Shown piece by piece: positions 36,680-45,081 of a stretch of 64,000 nucleotides of DNA. The stretch is from Gammaproteobacteria bacterium (GTDB lineage Bacteria > Pseudomonadota > Gammaproteobacteria > UBA6186 > Azoamicaceae), in assembly GCA_030431675.1 (NCBI GenBank), contig JAUIIV010000003.1, forward strand, positions 1 to 64,000, in the 5' to 3' direction. The notes below the pieces were generated by a model. The model made no database searches. It was given only the letters and a program-made list of their open reading frames with translations, and was not told the DNA's origin. Both the position numbers and the translations under genes were made by a program. Within the stretch, counting starts at the first letter, position 1. Every line of letters begins with the position of its first letter.

Positions 36680-37630
36680 TTAAGATTCTGTGTTTACTTC
36701 TTCCGTAATAATTACTGAAGTTATTGGCACTGGGTAGCCGTAGGTTTCATTAATTAGCTTTTTAGCTATTCCCCAATCTACACTAGGATCTGCTTTTTCA
36801 GGGTTTACCTCCTGGTAGATAACTTCTTCTAAAGTAGCGTCCTCTGGTACCTCGTGGAAATTATAATACTTATCAGGGAATGGCTCATGCGCTTCTAAAT
36901 ATATCTGACCATCTTTAACCCCAATCTTAAATGGCTCATGTACTACAGTGACTGGTGTACCCACCTCAACTGCATTAAACAACCCTTCGATATCTTCAGC
37001 ATACATTCTGATACAACCATGACTGCTACGCTTACCAACGCTGGCTGGATTATTGGTGCCATGCATAAGATAGTTTTGCCAGCCTAAATTTATAGCGTAT
37101 AAACCAAGTGGGTTATTGGGTCCAGCTGGTACTACTGCAGGTAAGCTTCGGCCTCGAGCGCGTGCTTCAGCATGTATAGAAGGTGGTGGAGTCCAGGTTG
37201 GGTTAGCTCTTTTACGCACAATACTGGTTTCACCAACAGGGGTGCGCCAACCCTCTTGTCCAAGGCCGACTGGATGGGTAATGACTATGTCTTCACCTTC
37301 TGGAAAATAATACACGCGCAATTCTGCGACATTTAATACAACACCTTGGCGTGGTACATTTGGTAGAATAAATTCACTCGGGATTAATAGTTGAGTGCCT
37401 GGAGTTAATTTATTAGGATTTACTTCAGGATTTGCTTCTACCATTTCTATGTAACCCATATTAAATTTGCGGGCAACTGAAGAAATAGTATCGCCTTTTT
37501 GTACAGTGTAATATTGTACTTGTCCAACAATATCACTATTACGATCTAATTTATATGTGGCTGCAAGTATTGCGTTTGGTGTACATAAAGCAAGTACTAT
37601 TACAGCAAAACTAAAGTATTTTATACCCAT
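36680..37630 (-). CDS. L,D-transpeptidase with LysM domain (ErfK/YbiS/YnhG family)
   Basis: Periplasmic enzymes of this family attach lipoprotein to peptidoglycan or make 3-3 cross-links. ATG at 37630 was chosen because GGAGGTG lies 7 bases upstream and it yields a clean signal peptide (residues 1-23, SFAVIVLALCTPNAILAA). A LysM domain at about residues 40-84 (YYTVQKGDTISSVARKF) precedes the YkuD domain, whose catalytic motif is HGTNNPASVGKRSSHGCIRM (Cys206). Length 316. The frame is open 24 codons further upstream, but without a signal. Convergent with sspB. Confidence 0.92.
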   Translation of the reverse strand: MGIKYFSFAVIVLALCTPNAILAATYKLDRNSDIVGQVQYYTVQKGDTISSVARKFNMGYIEMVEANPEVNPNKLTPGTQLLIPSEFILPNVPRQGVVLNVAELRVYYFPEGEDIVITHPVGLGQEGWRTPVGETSIVRKRANPTWTPPPSIHAEARARGRSLPAVVPAGPNNPLGLYAINLGWQNYLMHGTNNPASVGKRSSHGCIRMYAEDIEGLFNAVEVGTPVTVVHEPFKIGVKDGQIYLEAHEPFPDKYYNFHEVPEDATLEEVIYQEVNPEKADPSVDWGIAKKLINETYGYPVPITSVIITEEVNTES

Positions 37631-37751
37631 AATCAAACACCTCCACGGTGAAGTATAGCGATTTAGATGATGAATATGGGTCAAGAGAAACTGAGAATGC
37701 AATCAGTTTTAAAATAGAAAAGTGCAGCTTTAAAACCAATTGTTGCCCTAG

Positions 37752-37940
37752 AGCCATTCAACTCCACGCGCCCCTGCCAGCGTTTTGTTGCAAACCATAA
37801 CGTTATGCTTTACACTTTATCCTCCAAAATTACCTGATTTGATGAAAGAGTTTGTTTTTTGGTTAAAAAAAGAAAAAAAGCTTCACCCGATTGAACTTGC
37901 TGCTGAGGCGTACTATAGGCTGGTTACAATTCATCCATAA
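37752..37940 (+). pseudogene. Remnant of a Fic/DOC-family gene
   Basis: An open frame without a proper start gives, from about 37818, YPPKLPDLMKEFVFWLKKEK and then KLHPIELAAEAYYRLVTIHP followed by a stop. Fic proteins read in the same order PPP..VPELM..LV.WL...LHPIELAA.AHYRLV.IHPF.DGNGR. The frame ends exactly where the catalytic HPFxDGNGR motif should begin, so AMP-transferase activity is lost. A further stop lies at 37749, and a neighbouring frame (about 37755-37815) may hold more of the gene after a frameshift. Confidence 0.75.
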
Positions 37941-38000
37941 TTATTATATTGATATTGTAAAAATTTAAATGGATCTGACTCTTCCTAAATTGTAAATTAT

Positions 38001-38016
38001 AGTGATAGCAATCACA
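38001..38016. promoter_or_regulatory. CRP-site-like palindrome
   Basis: AGTGATAGCAATCACA has the CRP half-sites GTGA and TCAC six bases apart, with one mismatch to TGTGA-N6-TCACA. It lies about 205 bases upstream of the outer-membrane protein gene. It is a sequence match only; whether this organism has a CRP-type regulator is not known from the window. Confidence 0.3.
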
Positions 38017-38221
38017 CAAATCACAAAGCTAAACCCGATGCAGACGTTTACATAATCCAAACATCTTGCAATTGATATAAATATTGATAACATGTTTGAA
38101 CCATCAGGCAGCTATACTTATCTAGCATAAACTGTCAGATGTCTTAGGAAGTGTTAGGTGAAATTTGGTTCTTTACATATCATCTGTCCTTACTTTCTGT
38201 TGTTTCATATAAGGAATATTT

Positions 38222-38842
38222 ATGTGTAGGTTTTTTAATATCTTGTTTTTGACAAGCTTTTGTTTATTCTCTTTTAGTGCTACCGCTATGCCTGATATGC
38301 ATAATAGAGGATATTTTGGGATTGACTATGAGTATCAAGCTTACAAGGTTGATAACGATGAAGAGTATAGGCTAGCTGGACAGAAAGGTTTTTTAAAAGA
38401 GGATGACTTTGGAATTAACATCCGTTGTGGATTTCGTTGGGATTCAGTAGGTTTTGAAGGTGGGCTGACAGTCTTACGTGCATACAAGTATAATTTTTTA
38501 AATGCCAGTATTGATCAAAATATGCACAATTGGTATATGGACTTTTATTACTACTATCCATTAATGAAGAAATTAGATTTTAAAGCTATGGTAGGAGTGG
38601 GTGCCTTTTATACTAAAACTGAGTTATCGTATACTGCAAGTTATAATTACGGATCATTTAGTTTTGCTGCCAATACTACTGCAGAAGAATCTGGATATAA
38701 GATTGCGCCTCGTGCTGGATTGGGTTTGCAGTACAATGCTTCTTCTAGATGGGCAACCAATATAATATATAAGTTTCAGGGTAGGAGCCGTTTGTATACA
38801 AATACGCATGCACTTAATGTAGGTATTGCTTATTATTTATAA
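38222..38842 (+). CDS. Outer-membrane beta-barrel protein (Opa/OmpA-like porin family)
   Basis: The 206-residue product has a signal peptide (residues 1-22, LFLTSFCLFSFSATA) and then strongly alternating, aromatic-rich strands (YFGIDYEYQAYKV; FGINIRCGFRWDSVGFEGGL; DFYYYYPLMKKLDFKAMVGV) ending in ALNVGIAYYL, a typical C-terminal barrel signal with terminal aromatic/hydrophobic residue. Probably an eight-stranded barrel inserted by the BAM complex. AAGGAA lies 7 bases before the ATG. Specific function unknown; relatives act as adhesins or opacity proteins. Confidence 0.82.
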   Translation: MCRFFNILFLTSFCLFSFSATAMPDMHNRGYFGIDYEYQAYKVDNDEEYRLAGQKGFLKEDDFGINIRCGFRWDSVGFEGGLTVLRAYKYNFLNASIDQNMHNWYMDFYYYYPLMKKLDFKAMVGVGAFYTKTELSYTASYNYGSFSFAANTTAEESGYKIAPRAGLGLQYNASSRWATNIIYKFQGRSRLYTNTHALNVGIAYYL

Positions 38843-38868
38843 TGATTTACTAAGTCGTCAGTGGGTCA

Positions 38869-39465
38869 CTACTGACGGCTTACACGAGATAAGCGATCCA
38901 TTGGCTCAATTACGGTGACTACGCGTTTTACTCCAGGTACACGGCGGGTAATTTCTATTGTAGAGTCTTCTTCATCTTTGGTTAACATACCCATTAGATA
39001 TACTACAGAATCTTCAGTAATAACTTTTACCCGGTTAATACCAATGTTACGGTTGCTCATAATTCGGGCTTTGACTTGCGTTGTGATCCAGGTGTCATTG
39101 CAGCGAATAGACATTGGGATCGGCTCGCGTACAGATATCTGATTATAGATATTGCCTACGCCGGTTAGGGGTTGGACTATGTTTTCTATTTGTCGCTTGT
39201 TGCTATTGGTTTTAGTTTGCCCGACTAAGAGCAGGGTGTTGTTATAGCTTAAAGTACTAATGTGGCTTTCTTTCCAAATTTGTTTATCTTTGGCTAGAGC
39301 TAGATTGGCGCGAACAGTAATTGTTTGGTCGTCAACAATTGCGCCAGCAGTGCGTCGGTCATGGTTAAACCATGAGCCACCGGCTGTTGCCGGTACAACC
39401 GCAGTATCTAAGCATCCTGATAGAAATCCAGTTGCTAATATAAGAAATAGTACTTTAGTTTGCAT
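38869..39465 (-). CDS. dolP: BON-domain outer-membrane lipoprotein DolP
   Basis: DolP (YraP) is a lipoprotein with two BON domains that binds anionic phospholipid at division sites and supports BAM function. The 198-residue product has a lipobox (FLSGC), a first BON domain (about residues 48-115) and a second (about 120-188, TTQVKARIMSNRNIGINRVK). ATG at 39465 has AAGGA 9 bases upstream; a TTG one codon earlier is also in frame. It follows lpoA after 30 bases; the E. coli order lpoA-yraN-diaA-dolP is shortened, as yraN and diaA are missing. Confidence 0.92.
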   Translation of the reverse strand: MQTKVLFLILATGFLSGCLDTAVVPATAGGSWFNHDRRTAGAIVDDQTITVRANLALAKDKQIWKESHISTLSYNNTLLLVGQTKTNSNKRQIENIVQPLTGVGNIYNQISVREPIPMSIRCNDTWITTQVKARIMSNRNIGINRVKVITEDSVVYLMGMLTKDEEDSTIEITRRVPGVKRVVTVIEPMDRLSRVSRQ

Positions 39466-39495
39466 CAAATGCGTCCTTGTAAGCGGTAACTATGA

Positions 39496-41316
39496 TTATT
39501 CCGCTGTTTGTCCATCGATTACCGCAATTCCCTTTTTAAATTGCGCCCACATCAGTCGGCGTTGGATTTGCTGGCGGTCATTTAATGTTAGCATGCCGGT
39601 CATACCGGACACACCTAAGTCTGGGATTAAGGTTAACTCATCTAGTTGCATGGCAACTTTATAAGCATCTAATCCCAAGGCATATAAACGTGCGTATTGT
39701 TCAAACTTGTCTGGCCATAGATTCGCTACAGATTTATATGTTGAACGACTGCTAATAGATTTATCCAAAACCCAAGGCATATCACAAAATCTTATGCCAT
39801 TTAAATCTTGATCAAGTTTTGCTTGTGGTCTACCTGCGTAAATACTAGATGTACCATAAGTAGGCATGCTGCCGGCGTAATAAAAATTTAATAGTGGTTT
39901 TACTTGCCTTGCAAGAGCGCCATTTGTAGCTATAAAAATAATATCTGCATCTTGACGCCTACGAGGTTCAAAGTTAATTTTCATGCCGAGTTTTTTAAGC
40001 TTGGCAGCTCTTGCTTCGCTGCTATCGATAGCTAATAGTTGTTTAGTTTCTTCATTAATATTTGATTGAGTATTTATTTCTGCAGTTGCTACGATATCTC
40101 CACCTTGCTCTTGCCATATGCGAGTAAATGCCGTATGCATGCGTGTACCCCACTTAGATTTTGGGATAACGATTAACGCTCTTCTATGGCCGGCTTGCCA
40201 TGCTTTAACTGCAACTGCCTCTGCTTCATGTTCTGGTGATAGTGCAAAATTAAATAAATTTTCTTGTGGGTGCCTATCAGTTGTATTTAGGGCCAAGATA
40301 GGTGCTTTGCCTTTGGCTGCCATGCTGATTGCATCTACTTCTGTTTTTGTTAAAGGCCCTACAACAAAGTTTGCACCTTCTTCAACTGCACGTTGATATA
40401 AGCGGCTTAAACTATTGCTCTCAGTAGTATCATATACTTGAATTTTAGGACGCTCTTCAGCATTTTTATGTGCATAGTATGCAGCTAGGAAACCATCACG
40501 TACTGCCTTTGCTGATTCAGAGTTTTTACCTTGTAAAGGCAATAGAAGAGCTATTTTATTTGGTCTTTGCATTGGTTTGGCAGACTCAAGAATTTCTCTA
40601 GGTAAAAAAGCTATTGCTGCATGATTTGGGTATTGTTTGCGCCATACTTGTAAAGCACGAATTTTTTGATCTTGACTAGAATCATATTGTTTCATGATAG
40701 TAGCAAATTCTATCCAAGCGTTAAGCTCTTTGTCTTTAGAGCTGTTTTGTAACGCGCGTAGAGTTGTTGGGGTCAATTGGCCAAATGCTGACCAGATTGC
40801 TTGGTTATTTTCTTGTATCTGTTGAGTGTTATGTAGATTTTTGCCCATATAGATACGTTCTTGTATCGCTTGGACAAAATTGCCACCGCGTAAGAATGCC
40901 TCTGATCTGGTCAGAAAAAATTTAATTTGTAATGCTTCCGGAAGTTTGTGTGGTGTCCAAATTGTACGTAAATGCTTTTGCGCAGTATTTACATCGCGTT
41001 TTTGTAATGCGACTTGTGCAAGTAAGATTTTCTTAAATGCACTTTGTTCTGTATTTAATTCAGTATCGCTGGCAGTGTATAAAACTTGCTCGGCATCTTC
41101 ATAATTATTGGCCAGTATCAGATGTTCGATGCCCTGTAAACGATACTCTGTTGCCTTCGAGCCTTGCGAACTATCTGCTAATTTAAAATATTTATTAGCC
41201 TCTAGCGAGGCACTCTTATATTTTGCTGTTGAGCTATCTTGCATTGTGGCGCAGCCAGCAAGTAAACATACTAGCAATGATAAGGATATGGTATGTAGGG
41301 GTATAAATTTACTCAT
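39496..41316 (-). CDS. lpoA: Penicillin-binding protein activator LpoA
   Basis: LpoA is an outer-membrane lipoprotein that reaches through the periplasm to activate PBP1A. The 606-residue product has a lipobox (LLAGC, Cys22), an N-terminal TPR-like helical domain (about residues 35-240) and a C-terminal periplasmic-binding-protein fold (from KIALLPLQGKNSESAKAVR-like start at IALLLPLQGKNSESAKAV, about residue 255). Divergent from rsmI, the conserved yraL/yraM arrangement. Confidence 0.93.
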   Translation of the reverse strand: MSKFIPLHTISLSLLVCLLAGCATMQDSSTAKYKSASLEANKYFKLADSSQGSKATEYRLQGIEHLILANNYEDAEQVLYTASDTELNTEQSAFKKILLAQVALQKRDVNTAQKHLRTIWTPHKLPEALQIKFFLTRSEAFLRGGNFVQAIQERIYMGKNLHNTQQIQENNQAIWSAFGQLTPTTLRALQNSSKDKELNAWIEFATIMKQYDSSQDQKIRALQVWRKQYPNHAAIAFLPREILESAKPMQRPNKIALLLPLQGKNSESAKAVRDGFLAAYYAHKNAEERPKIQVYDTTESNSLSRLYQRAVEEGANFVVGPLTKTEVDAISMAAKGKAPILALNTTDRHPQENLFNFALSPEHEAEAVAVKAWQAGHRRALIVIPKSKWGTRMHTAFTRIWQEQGGDIVATAEINTQSNINEETKQLLAIDSSEARAAKLKKLGMKINFEPRRRQDADIIFIATNGALARQVKPLLNFYYAGSMPTYGTSSIYAGRPQAKLDQDLNGIRFCDMPWVLDKSISSRSTYKSVANLWPDKFEQYARLYALGLDAYKVAMQLDELTLIPDLGVSGMTGMLTLNDRQQIQRRLMWAQFKKGIAVIDGQTAE

Positions 41317-41362
41317 ATATAAGTTAAGGTACTGTATTTAACCATGTAAGGCAACTTTTTCG

Positions 41363-42190
41363 ATGATTTTTGTAGTAGCAACGCCGATTGGTAATTTAGG
41401 TGATATCTCAGAGCGAGCTTTAGATGTGCTAAGGTCGGTAGATAAGATAGCTGCTGAAGATACCCGTCATTCTCGACATTTACTTGCACATTACGCGATT
41501 ACAACACCGCTAATAGCATTACATGAGCATAACGAACGGGAACTAAGTAAAAAACTTATTGAAGATGGAGAAAACCTCGCTTTGATTTCAGATGCGGGAA
41601 CACCGCTGATAAGTGATCCTGGTTATCATCTGGTAAAGTATGCGCACTCTATGGGCGTGCCAGTAGTCCCGATACCTGGAGCTAGCGCGGTAATTTGTGC
41701 CTTAAGTGCAAGTGGGGTACCAACAGATAGGTTTTGTTTTGAAGGATTTCTGCCTTCTAAGTCTGGTGCGCGAGCAAATAAACTTACTAGTTTACAGAAA
41801 GAAATTCGTACTATGGTCTTTTATGAAGCACCGCATAGAATATTAGACACTCTGCAACATATGTCAGAGATATTAGGTCCAAAGCGTTTGGCAGCTGTGG
41901 CTCGTGAAATGACCAAACAATTTGAGACTATTCGTCAGGGAACACTAGAACAGTTAGTACATTTTGTGGCAGCAGATACTAATCAGCAGCGCGGTGAATT
42001 AGTAATTGTAGTCGCAGGGCTAGAGCCACAAGATGCAGAACTTGATGATGAGGCAAAGCGAGTGTTAGATATTTTATTGGCGGAAGTCAGTGTAAAACAG
42101 GCAAGCACAATTGCTGCAAAGATTACCGGACTGAATAAAAATCTACTTTATCAGGCAGCTTTGGATGCCAAAGGTACCGATAATAGCTAA
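41363..42190 (+). CDS. rsmI: 16S rRNA (cytidine1402-2'-O)-methyltransferase
   Basis: RsmI methylates the ribose of C1402 in the decoding centre with S-adenosylmethionine. The 275-residue product has the tetrapyrrole-methylase fold motifs VVATPIGNLGDISERALDVL, EDTRHSRHLL, ISDAGTPLISDPGYHLV and PGASAVICALSASGVPTDRF. Full length. It is divergent from lpoA and followed by an AT-rich hairpin terminator and then rnpB. Confidence 0.96.
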   Translation: MIFVVATPIGNLGDISERALDVLRSVDKIAAEDTRHSRHLLAHYAITTPLIALHEHNERELSKKLIEDGENLALISDAGTPLISDPGYHLVKYAHSMGVPVVPIPGASAVICALSASGVPTDRFCFEGFLPSKSGARANKLTSLQKEIRTMVFYEAPHRILDTLQHMSEILGPKRLAAVAREMTKQFETIRQGTLEQLVHFVAADTNQQRGELVIVVAGLEPQDAELDDEAKRVLDILLAEVSVKQASTIAAKITGLNKNLLYQAALDAKGTDNS

Positions 42191-42201
42191 CCTTTAAACA
42201 C

Positions 42202-42231
42202 AAAAATTTACGTTGGTTAATGTAAATTTTT
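42202..42231 (+). terminator. Intrinsic terminator of rsmI
   Basis: AAAAATTTAC at 42202-42211 pairs perfectly with GTAAATTTTT at 42222-42231 around a 10-base loop; the second arm ends in a T run. It begins 12 bases after the rsmI stop and lies immediately upstream of the rnpB promoter. Confidence 0.6.
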
Positions 42232-42239
42232 CATCTGTG

Positions 42240-42248
42240 TGGTACTAT
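42240..42248 (+). promoter_or_regulatory. Extended -10 promoter of rnpB
   Basis: TGGTACTAT is an extended -10 (TG-N-TACTAT) ending 7 bases before the 5' end of the RNase P RNA at 42256. No good -35 hexamer is seen, because the rsmI terminator occupies that stretch. Confidence 0.5.
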
Positions 42249-42255
42249 TGCTGTC

Positions 42256-42598
42256 GGAGTGGGCTGGGCAGTCGCTCTCGTAACTTAGTTGTGAGGGAGG
42301 AAAGTCCGGGCTCCATTGGGCAAGGTGCCAGGTAACCCCTGGGAGGCGGAAGCCTACGGAAAGTGCCACAGAAAATATACTGCAGCATTTTATGCTGTGA
42401 GGGTGAAAAGGTGCGGTAAGAGCGCACCGCATTGCTGGTAACAGTTAATGGCAGGGTAAACCCCACCTGGAGCAAGACCAAATAGGGATCCTACAAGCGC
42501 GTCCTCGCTGGATCCGGGTAGGTTGCTAGAGGTGCTTGGTGACGAGCATCCCAGATGAATGACTGTTCTCGACAGAACCCGGCTTATAGGCCCACTCC
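42256..42598 (+). ncRNA. rnpB: RNase P RNA (bacterial type A)
   Basis: The catalytic RNA that trims tRNA 5' ends. The ends pair (GGAGTGGGC at the start with GCCCACTCC at the end). Conserved core blocks are present: GAGGGAGGAAAGTCCGGGCT near the 5' side, GGTGCCAGGTAAC, GGTGCGGTAAGAGCGCACCG, CTGGTAACAGT, the CCA-binding P15 loop GGTAAACCCCACC and the 3' core ACAGAACCCGGCTTATAGGC. About 343 nt, somewhat shorter than E. coli (377). Open reading frames on either strand here are spurious. Confidence 0.97.
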
Positions 42599-42706
42599 AT
42601 CTTTCTTTAGGCTATGTTTGAATATCTCAAGTGTGGCTGTTTCATTGTAATTACCACTTAAATATTGCTAGTATTGATTTTAGGCGCTAGATGCAGGGAG
42701 TTGCGT

Positions 42707-43057
42707 ATGAGTTTCAAGGGTTTGTTGCTGGCTGTAACTGCAGTTTATTTTATGGTATCTGGGGGTGTGGCTATTGCTGATAGTCATATAGACGAGTCGA
42801 GTGACATTACCCCACCTGCCAGAGATTGGCGATTAGGGCGACCGCCTGCTAAGGGTAGTGATATCAATAGACAGGATTATGCGGATGACTTCTTCCAGCC
42901 TCCTCCGGCTGAATTACAGGATCTCAACGATAATTCTCCACCAAGTCCGCCAAATCCCCATGAGGATGAGTATCGCCCACCTGACGCCAGAAATGCCTAT
43001 CCACCACCACCGGGATATGAGAATCTTTCATTGCCAGGAGAGCCTCCAAGACGCTAA
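42707..43057 (+). CDS. Secreted proline-rich protein of unknown function
   Basis: The 116-residue product has a signal peptide (LLLAVTAVYFMVSGGVAIAD) and a mature part rich in Pro, Asp and Asn with no clear fold (PPARDWRLGRPPAKGSD; NSPPSPPNPHEDEYRPPDA; YPPPPGYENLSLPGEPPRR). ATG at 42707 has AGGGAG 7 bases upstream; the frame is open from 42665 but that start lacks a ribosome-binding site. Probably a periplasmic or surface protein. No family recognised. Confidence 0.72.
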   Translation: MSFKGLLLAVTAVYFMVSGGVAIADSHIDESSDITPPARDWRLGRPPAKGSDINRQDYADDFFQPPPAELQDLNDNSPPSPPNPHEDEYRPPDARNAYPPPPGYENLSLPGEPPRR

Positions 43058-43208
43058 ACAGGCCTTTCTATGTTGCTCCGATAAGTTTATAATAATGCTT
43101 CGCTGAAGCTAGCTATTAGCCTACGCAATCGCACTATAGGGCGGTTGAGTACCTGAGCAGCACTTCAGAATTAGGTACCTTAAACTTATTGAGTTATTGG
43201 AGTAACAT

Positions 43209-43640
43209 ATGGCGACAGAAAGAACCCTATCAATCATCAAGCCTGATGCAGTAGGTAACAATAAAATCGGCAAGATTTACAGCAGATTTGAAGATGCTGG
43301 TTTAAAGATTGTTGCGGCAAGAATGCAACACCTTACTAAAGAACAAGCAGAAGATTTCTATGAAATACACCGTGAGCGGCCATTTTTTGCCGATTTGGTA
43401 AGCTTTATGATCAGCGGTCCAGTGATGGTACAAGTACTTGAAGGTCCTAATGCTGTTGCTACTAATCGTGAGGTTATGGGAGCTACTAATCCTAAGGAAG
43501 CTGATGCCGGTACAATCAGAGCTGATTTTGCAAGTAGCATTGATGAGAATGCAGTGCATGGTTCTGACAGCTTAGAAAACGCCGAGAAAGAAATTAACTT
43601 CTTTTTTAAGCCAAATGAGATTTGTCCAAGGACTAGATAG
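43209..43640 (+). CDS. ndk: Nucleoside diphosphate kinase
   Basis: Ndk transfers the gamma phosphate between nucleoside triphosphates and diphosphates through phospho-histidine. The 143-residue product has the family start ([20 protein letters not shown]) and the active-site His117 in NAVHGSDS. Full length. The pilW ATG follows 1 base after its stop. GGAG lies upstream of the ATG. Confidence 0.97.
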   Translation: MATERTLSIIKPDAVGNNKIGKIYSRFEDAGLKIVAARMQHLTKEQAEDFYEIHRERPFFADLVSFMISGPVMVQVLEGPNAVATNREVMGATNPKEADAGTIRADFASSIDENAVHGSDSLENAEKEINFFFKPNEICPRTR

Positions 43641-43641
43641 A

Positions 43642-44421
43642 ATGGATTTAAGAAAACTTACAGTCGTTATCCCTATGCTGGCACTTTGTACTGCCTGTAT
43701 AGGTGTTAATAACGATCATAAGCGGGCCAACACGGATGGCCAAAAGCCCGATTTTTATCAAGCTGCAAGGCTCAATGTAGAAATGGGTGAAGAGTATTTG
43801 CGTCAGGGGGAAATAGCTCGTGCAAAACAAAAGTTTATTCATGCTTTAGAGCTATATCCCAAGTTACCAGAAGCACATACATCTTATGGTTTTTTTAATG
43901 AAACGGTGGGTGATTTAGAGGAAGCGGAAAAACATTATAAGTTAGCTATTGCTTATGGTGAAGGCAACGGCCGTTACAATAATAATTATGGGACTTTTCT
44001 GTGTAGGCGTGCGCGATATGATGAAGCAGATAGAGAGTTTGTAAAAGCTCTTAAAGATAAAAAGTATGTAAAAATAGCTGAAGTATATGAAAATGCCGGA
44101 GTTTGCTCGCTGAAGAAACCAGACTTAGGTAAAGCACGAAATTATTTAGAAACTGCTATTAAGCGTGATCCATCACGCGATACAGCAAGGTTTGAGCTAG
44201 CGAAGTTAGAGTACGAAGCAAAAAATTATTTGTTATCTAAAAGTTACTTAGAGAGTTTTAGAGGACAGCAGAAGCCATCTGCACGTACAGTTTGGCTATC
44301 GTATAAGTTAAATAAAGCATTAGATAACCAGGATGCTTTAGCAAGTGATGCAATGCGCTTAAGAAATTTATTCCCAAATTCAGCTGAGTATAAGGAATTC
44401 TTGTCTCAGTACCAGGGTTGA
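43642..44421 (+). CDS. pilW: Type IV pilus biogenesis lipoprotein PilW/PilF
   Basis: PilW (PilF) is the outer-membrane lipoprotein pilotin that helps PilQ secretin assembly. The 259-residue product has a lipobox (ALCTAC, Cys at about residue 18) and about six TPR repeats (ARLNVEMGEEYLRQGEIARA; YNNNYGTFLCRRARYDEADR). ATG at 43642 was chosen because it gives the lipoprotein signal MDLRKLTVVIPMLALCTAC; the frame opens at 43615 inside ndk. It complements the pilBCD/pilA genes at 2.7-6.4 kb. Confidence 0.9.
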   Translation: MDLRKLTVVIPMLALCTACIGVNNDHKRANTDGQKPDFYQAARLNVEMGEEYLRQGEIARAKQKFIHALELYPKLPEAHTSYGFFNETVGDLEEAEKHYKLAIAYGEGNGRYNNNYGTFLCRRARYDEADREFVKALKDKKYVKIAEVYENAGVCSLKKPDLGKARNYLETAIKRDPSRDTARFELAKLEYEAKNYLLSKSYLESFRGQQKPSARTVWLSYKLNKALDNQDALASDAMRLRNLFPNSAEYKEFLSQYQG

Positions 44422-44439
44422 TAATAAGGATTTATTTTT

Positions 44440-45081
44440 ATGAACATAGGTGAAATAGAAGATCAGGAGACGCAGATAGTAAAGAACTTTATAGATCGCT
44501 ATAAGGGAGTCTTTCTTATTGGGCTGTGTGCTTTGTTAGTTATTATAGGCGGTGCACGCTATTGGCAAAGCAGATCTTTAGATGTTTCGCAGCGAGCATC
44601 AGATGCTTTTCAAGAAATGTTAGTTGCAAATGTGCAAGGCTCACAAAATGAAGCAAGCGCGAAAGCTCAGTATATTGTAGACGAATTCCCTCGAAGTCCT
44701 TATGCACAATTTGCAGCTTTATTGTTAGCGAAAATACAGGCTAATGAGGGTAACTTAGATAAAGCAGCGGAACAGTTACGCTGGGTAATAGAACAACCTA
44801 TTGCTAAGAAATTTGCGGGCGATCTTGCGACTTTACGGTTGGCAGCTGTACTGCAAGCGCAAGGTAATTATATTGAAGCTTTAGAGCTCTTGGTAGTAAG
44901 TAAAGATAGCAAGTATGCGAGTTTATTTGCTGAAGCGCGTGGAGACGTTTATTTAGCTCAGAAGAATATTGATAAGGCAAAAGAAGCATATATGCAAGCT
45001 ATGTACAGTCTAATGCCGGGTATGCAAGCCCCAATTTTGCAAATGAAATTGGTAGATTTAGGGGTTAATAATAATGCTTAG
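44440..45081 (+). CDS. yfgM: YfgM family inner-membrane TPR protein
   Basis: YfgM is an ancillary SecYEG-associated protein with one N-terminal membrane helix (residues about 23-42, GVFLIGLCALLVIIGGARYW) and a periplasmic TPR domain. The 213-residue product matches the family in start (EDQETQIVKNFIDRYKG) and length. It ends 8 bases inside bamB. In relatives hisS and ispG lie just upstream; here pilW does. Confidence 0.93.
   Translation: MNIGEIEDQETQIVKNFIDRYKGVFLIGLCALLVIIGGARYWQSRSLDVSQRASDAFQEMLVANVQGSQNEASAKAQYIVDEFPRSPYAQFAALLLAKIQANEGNLDKAAEQLRWVIEQPIAKKFAGDLATLRLAAVLQAQGNYIEALELLVVSKDSKYASLFAEARGDVYLAQKNIDKAKEAYMQAMYSLMPGMQAPILQMKLVDLGVNNNA

Larger units (their letters stand above)
37631..38221. 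other. Gene-poor interval with a Fic remnant
   Basis: This 590-base gap between the L,D-transpeptidase and the outer-membrane protein has no intact gene. It holds the Fic-domain fragment at 37752-37940 and, further right, a CRP-site-like palindrome at 38001-38016. The rest is AT-rich without clear hairpins, tRNA or rRNA. Confidence 0.7.

Noticed and set aside
42217..42481. Two overlapping minus-strand open frames
   Set aside because: They lie across the RNase P RNA gene, which explains the sequence conservation and composition.
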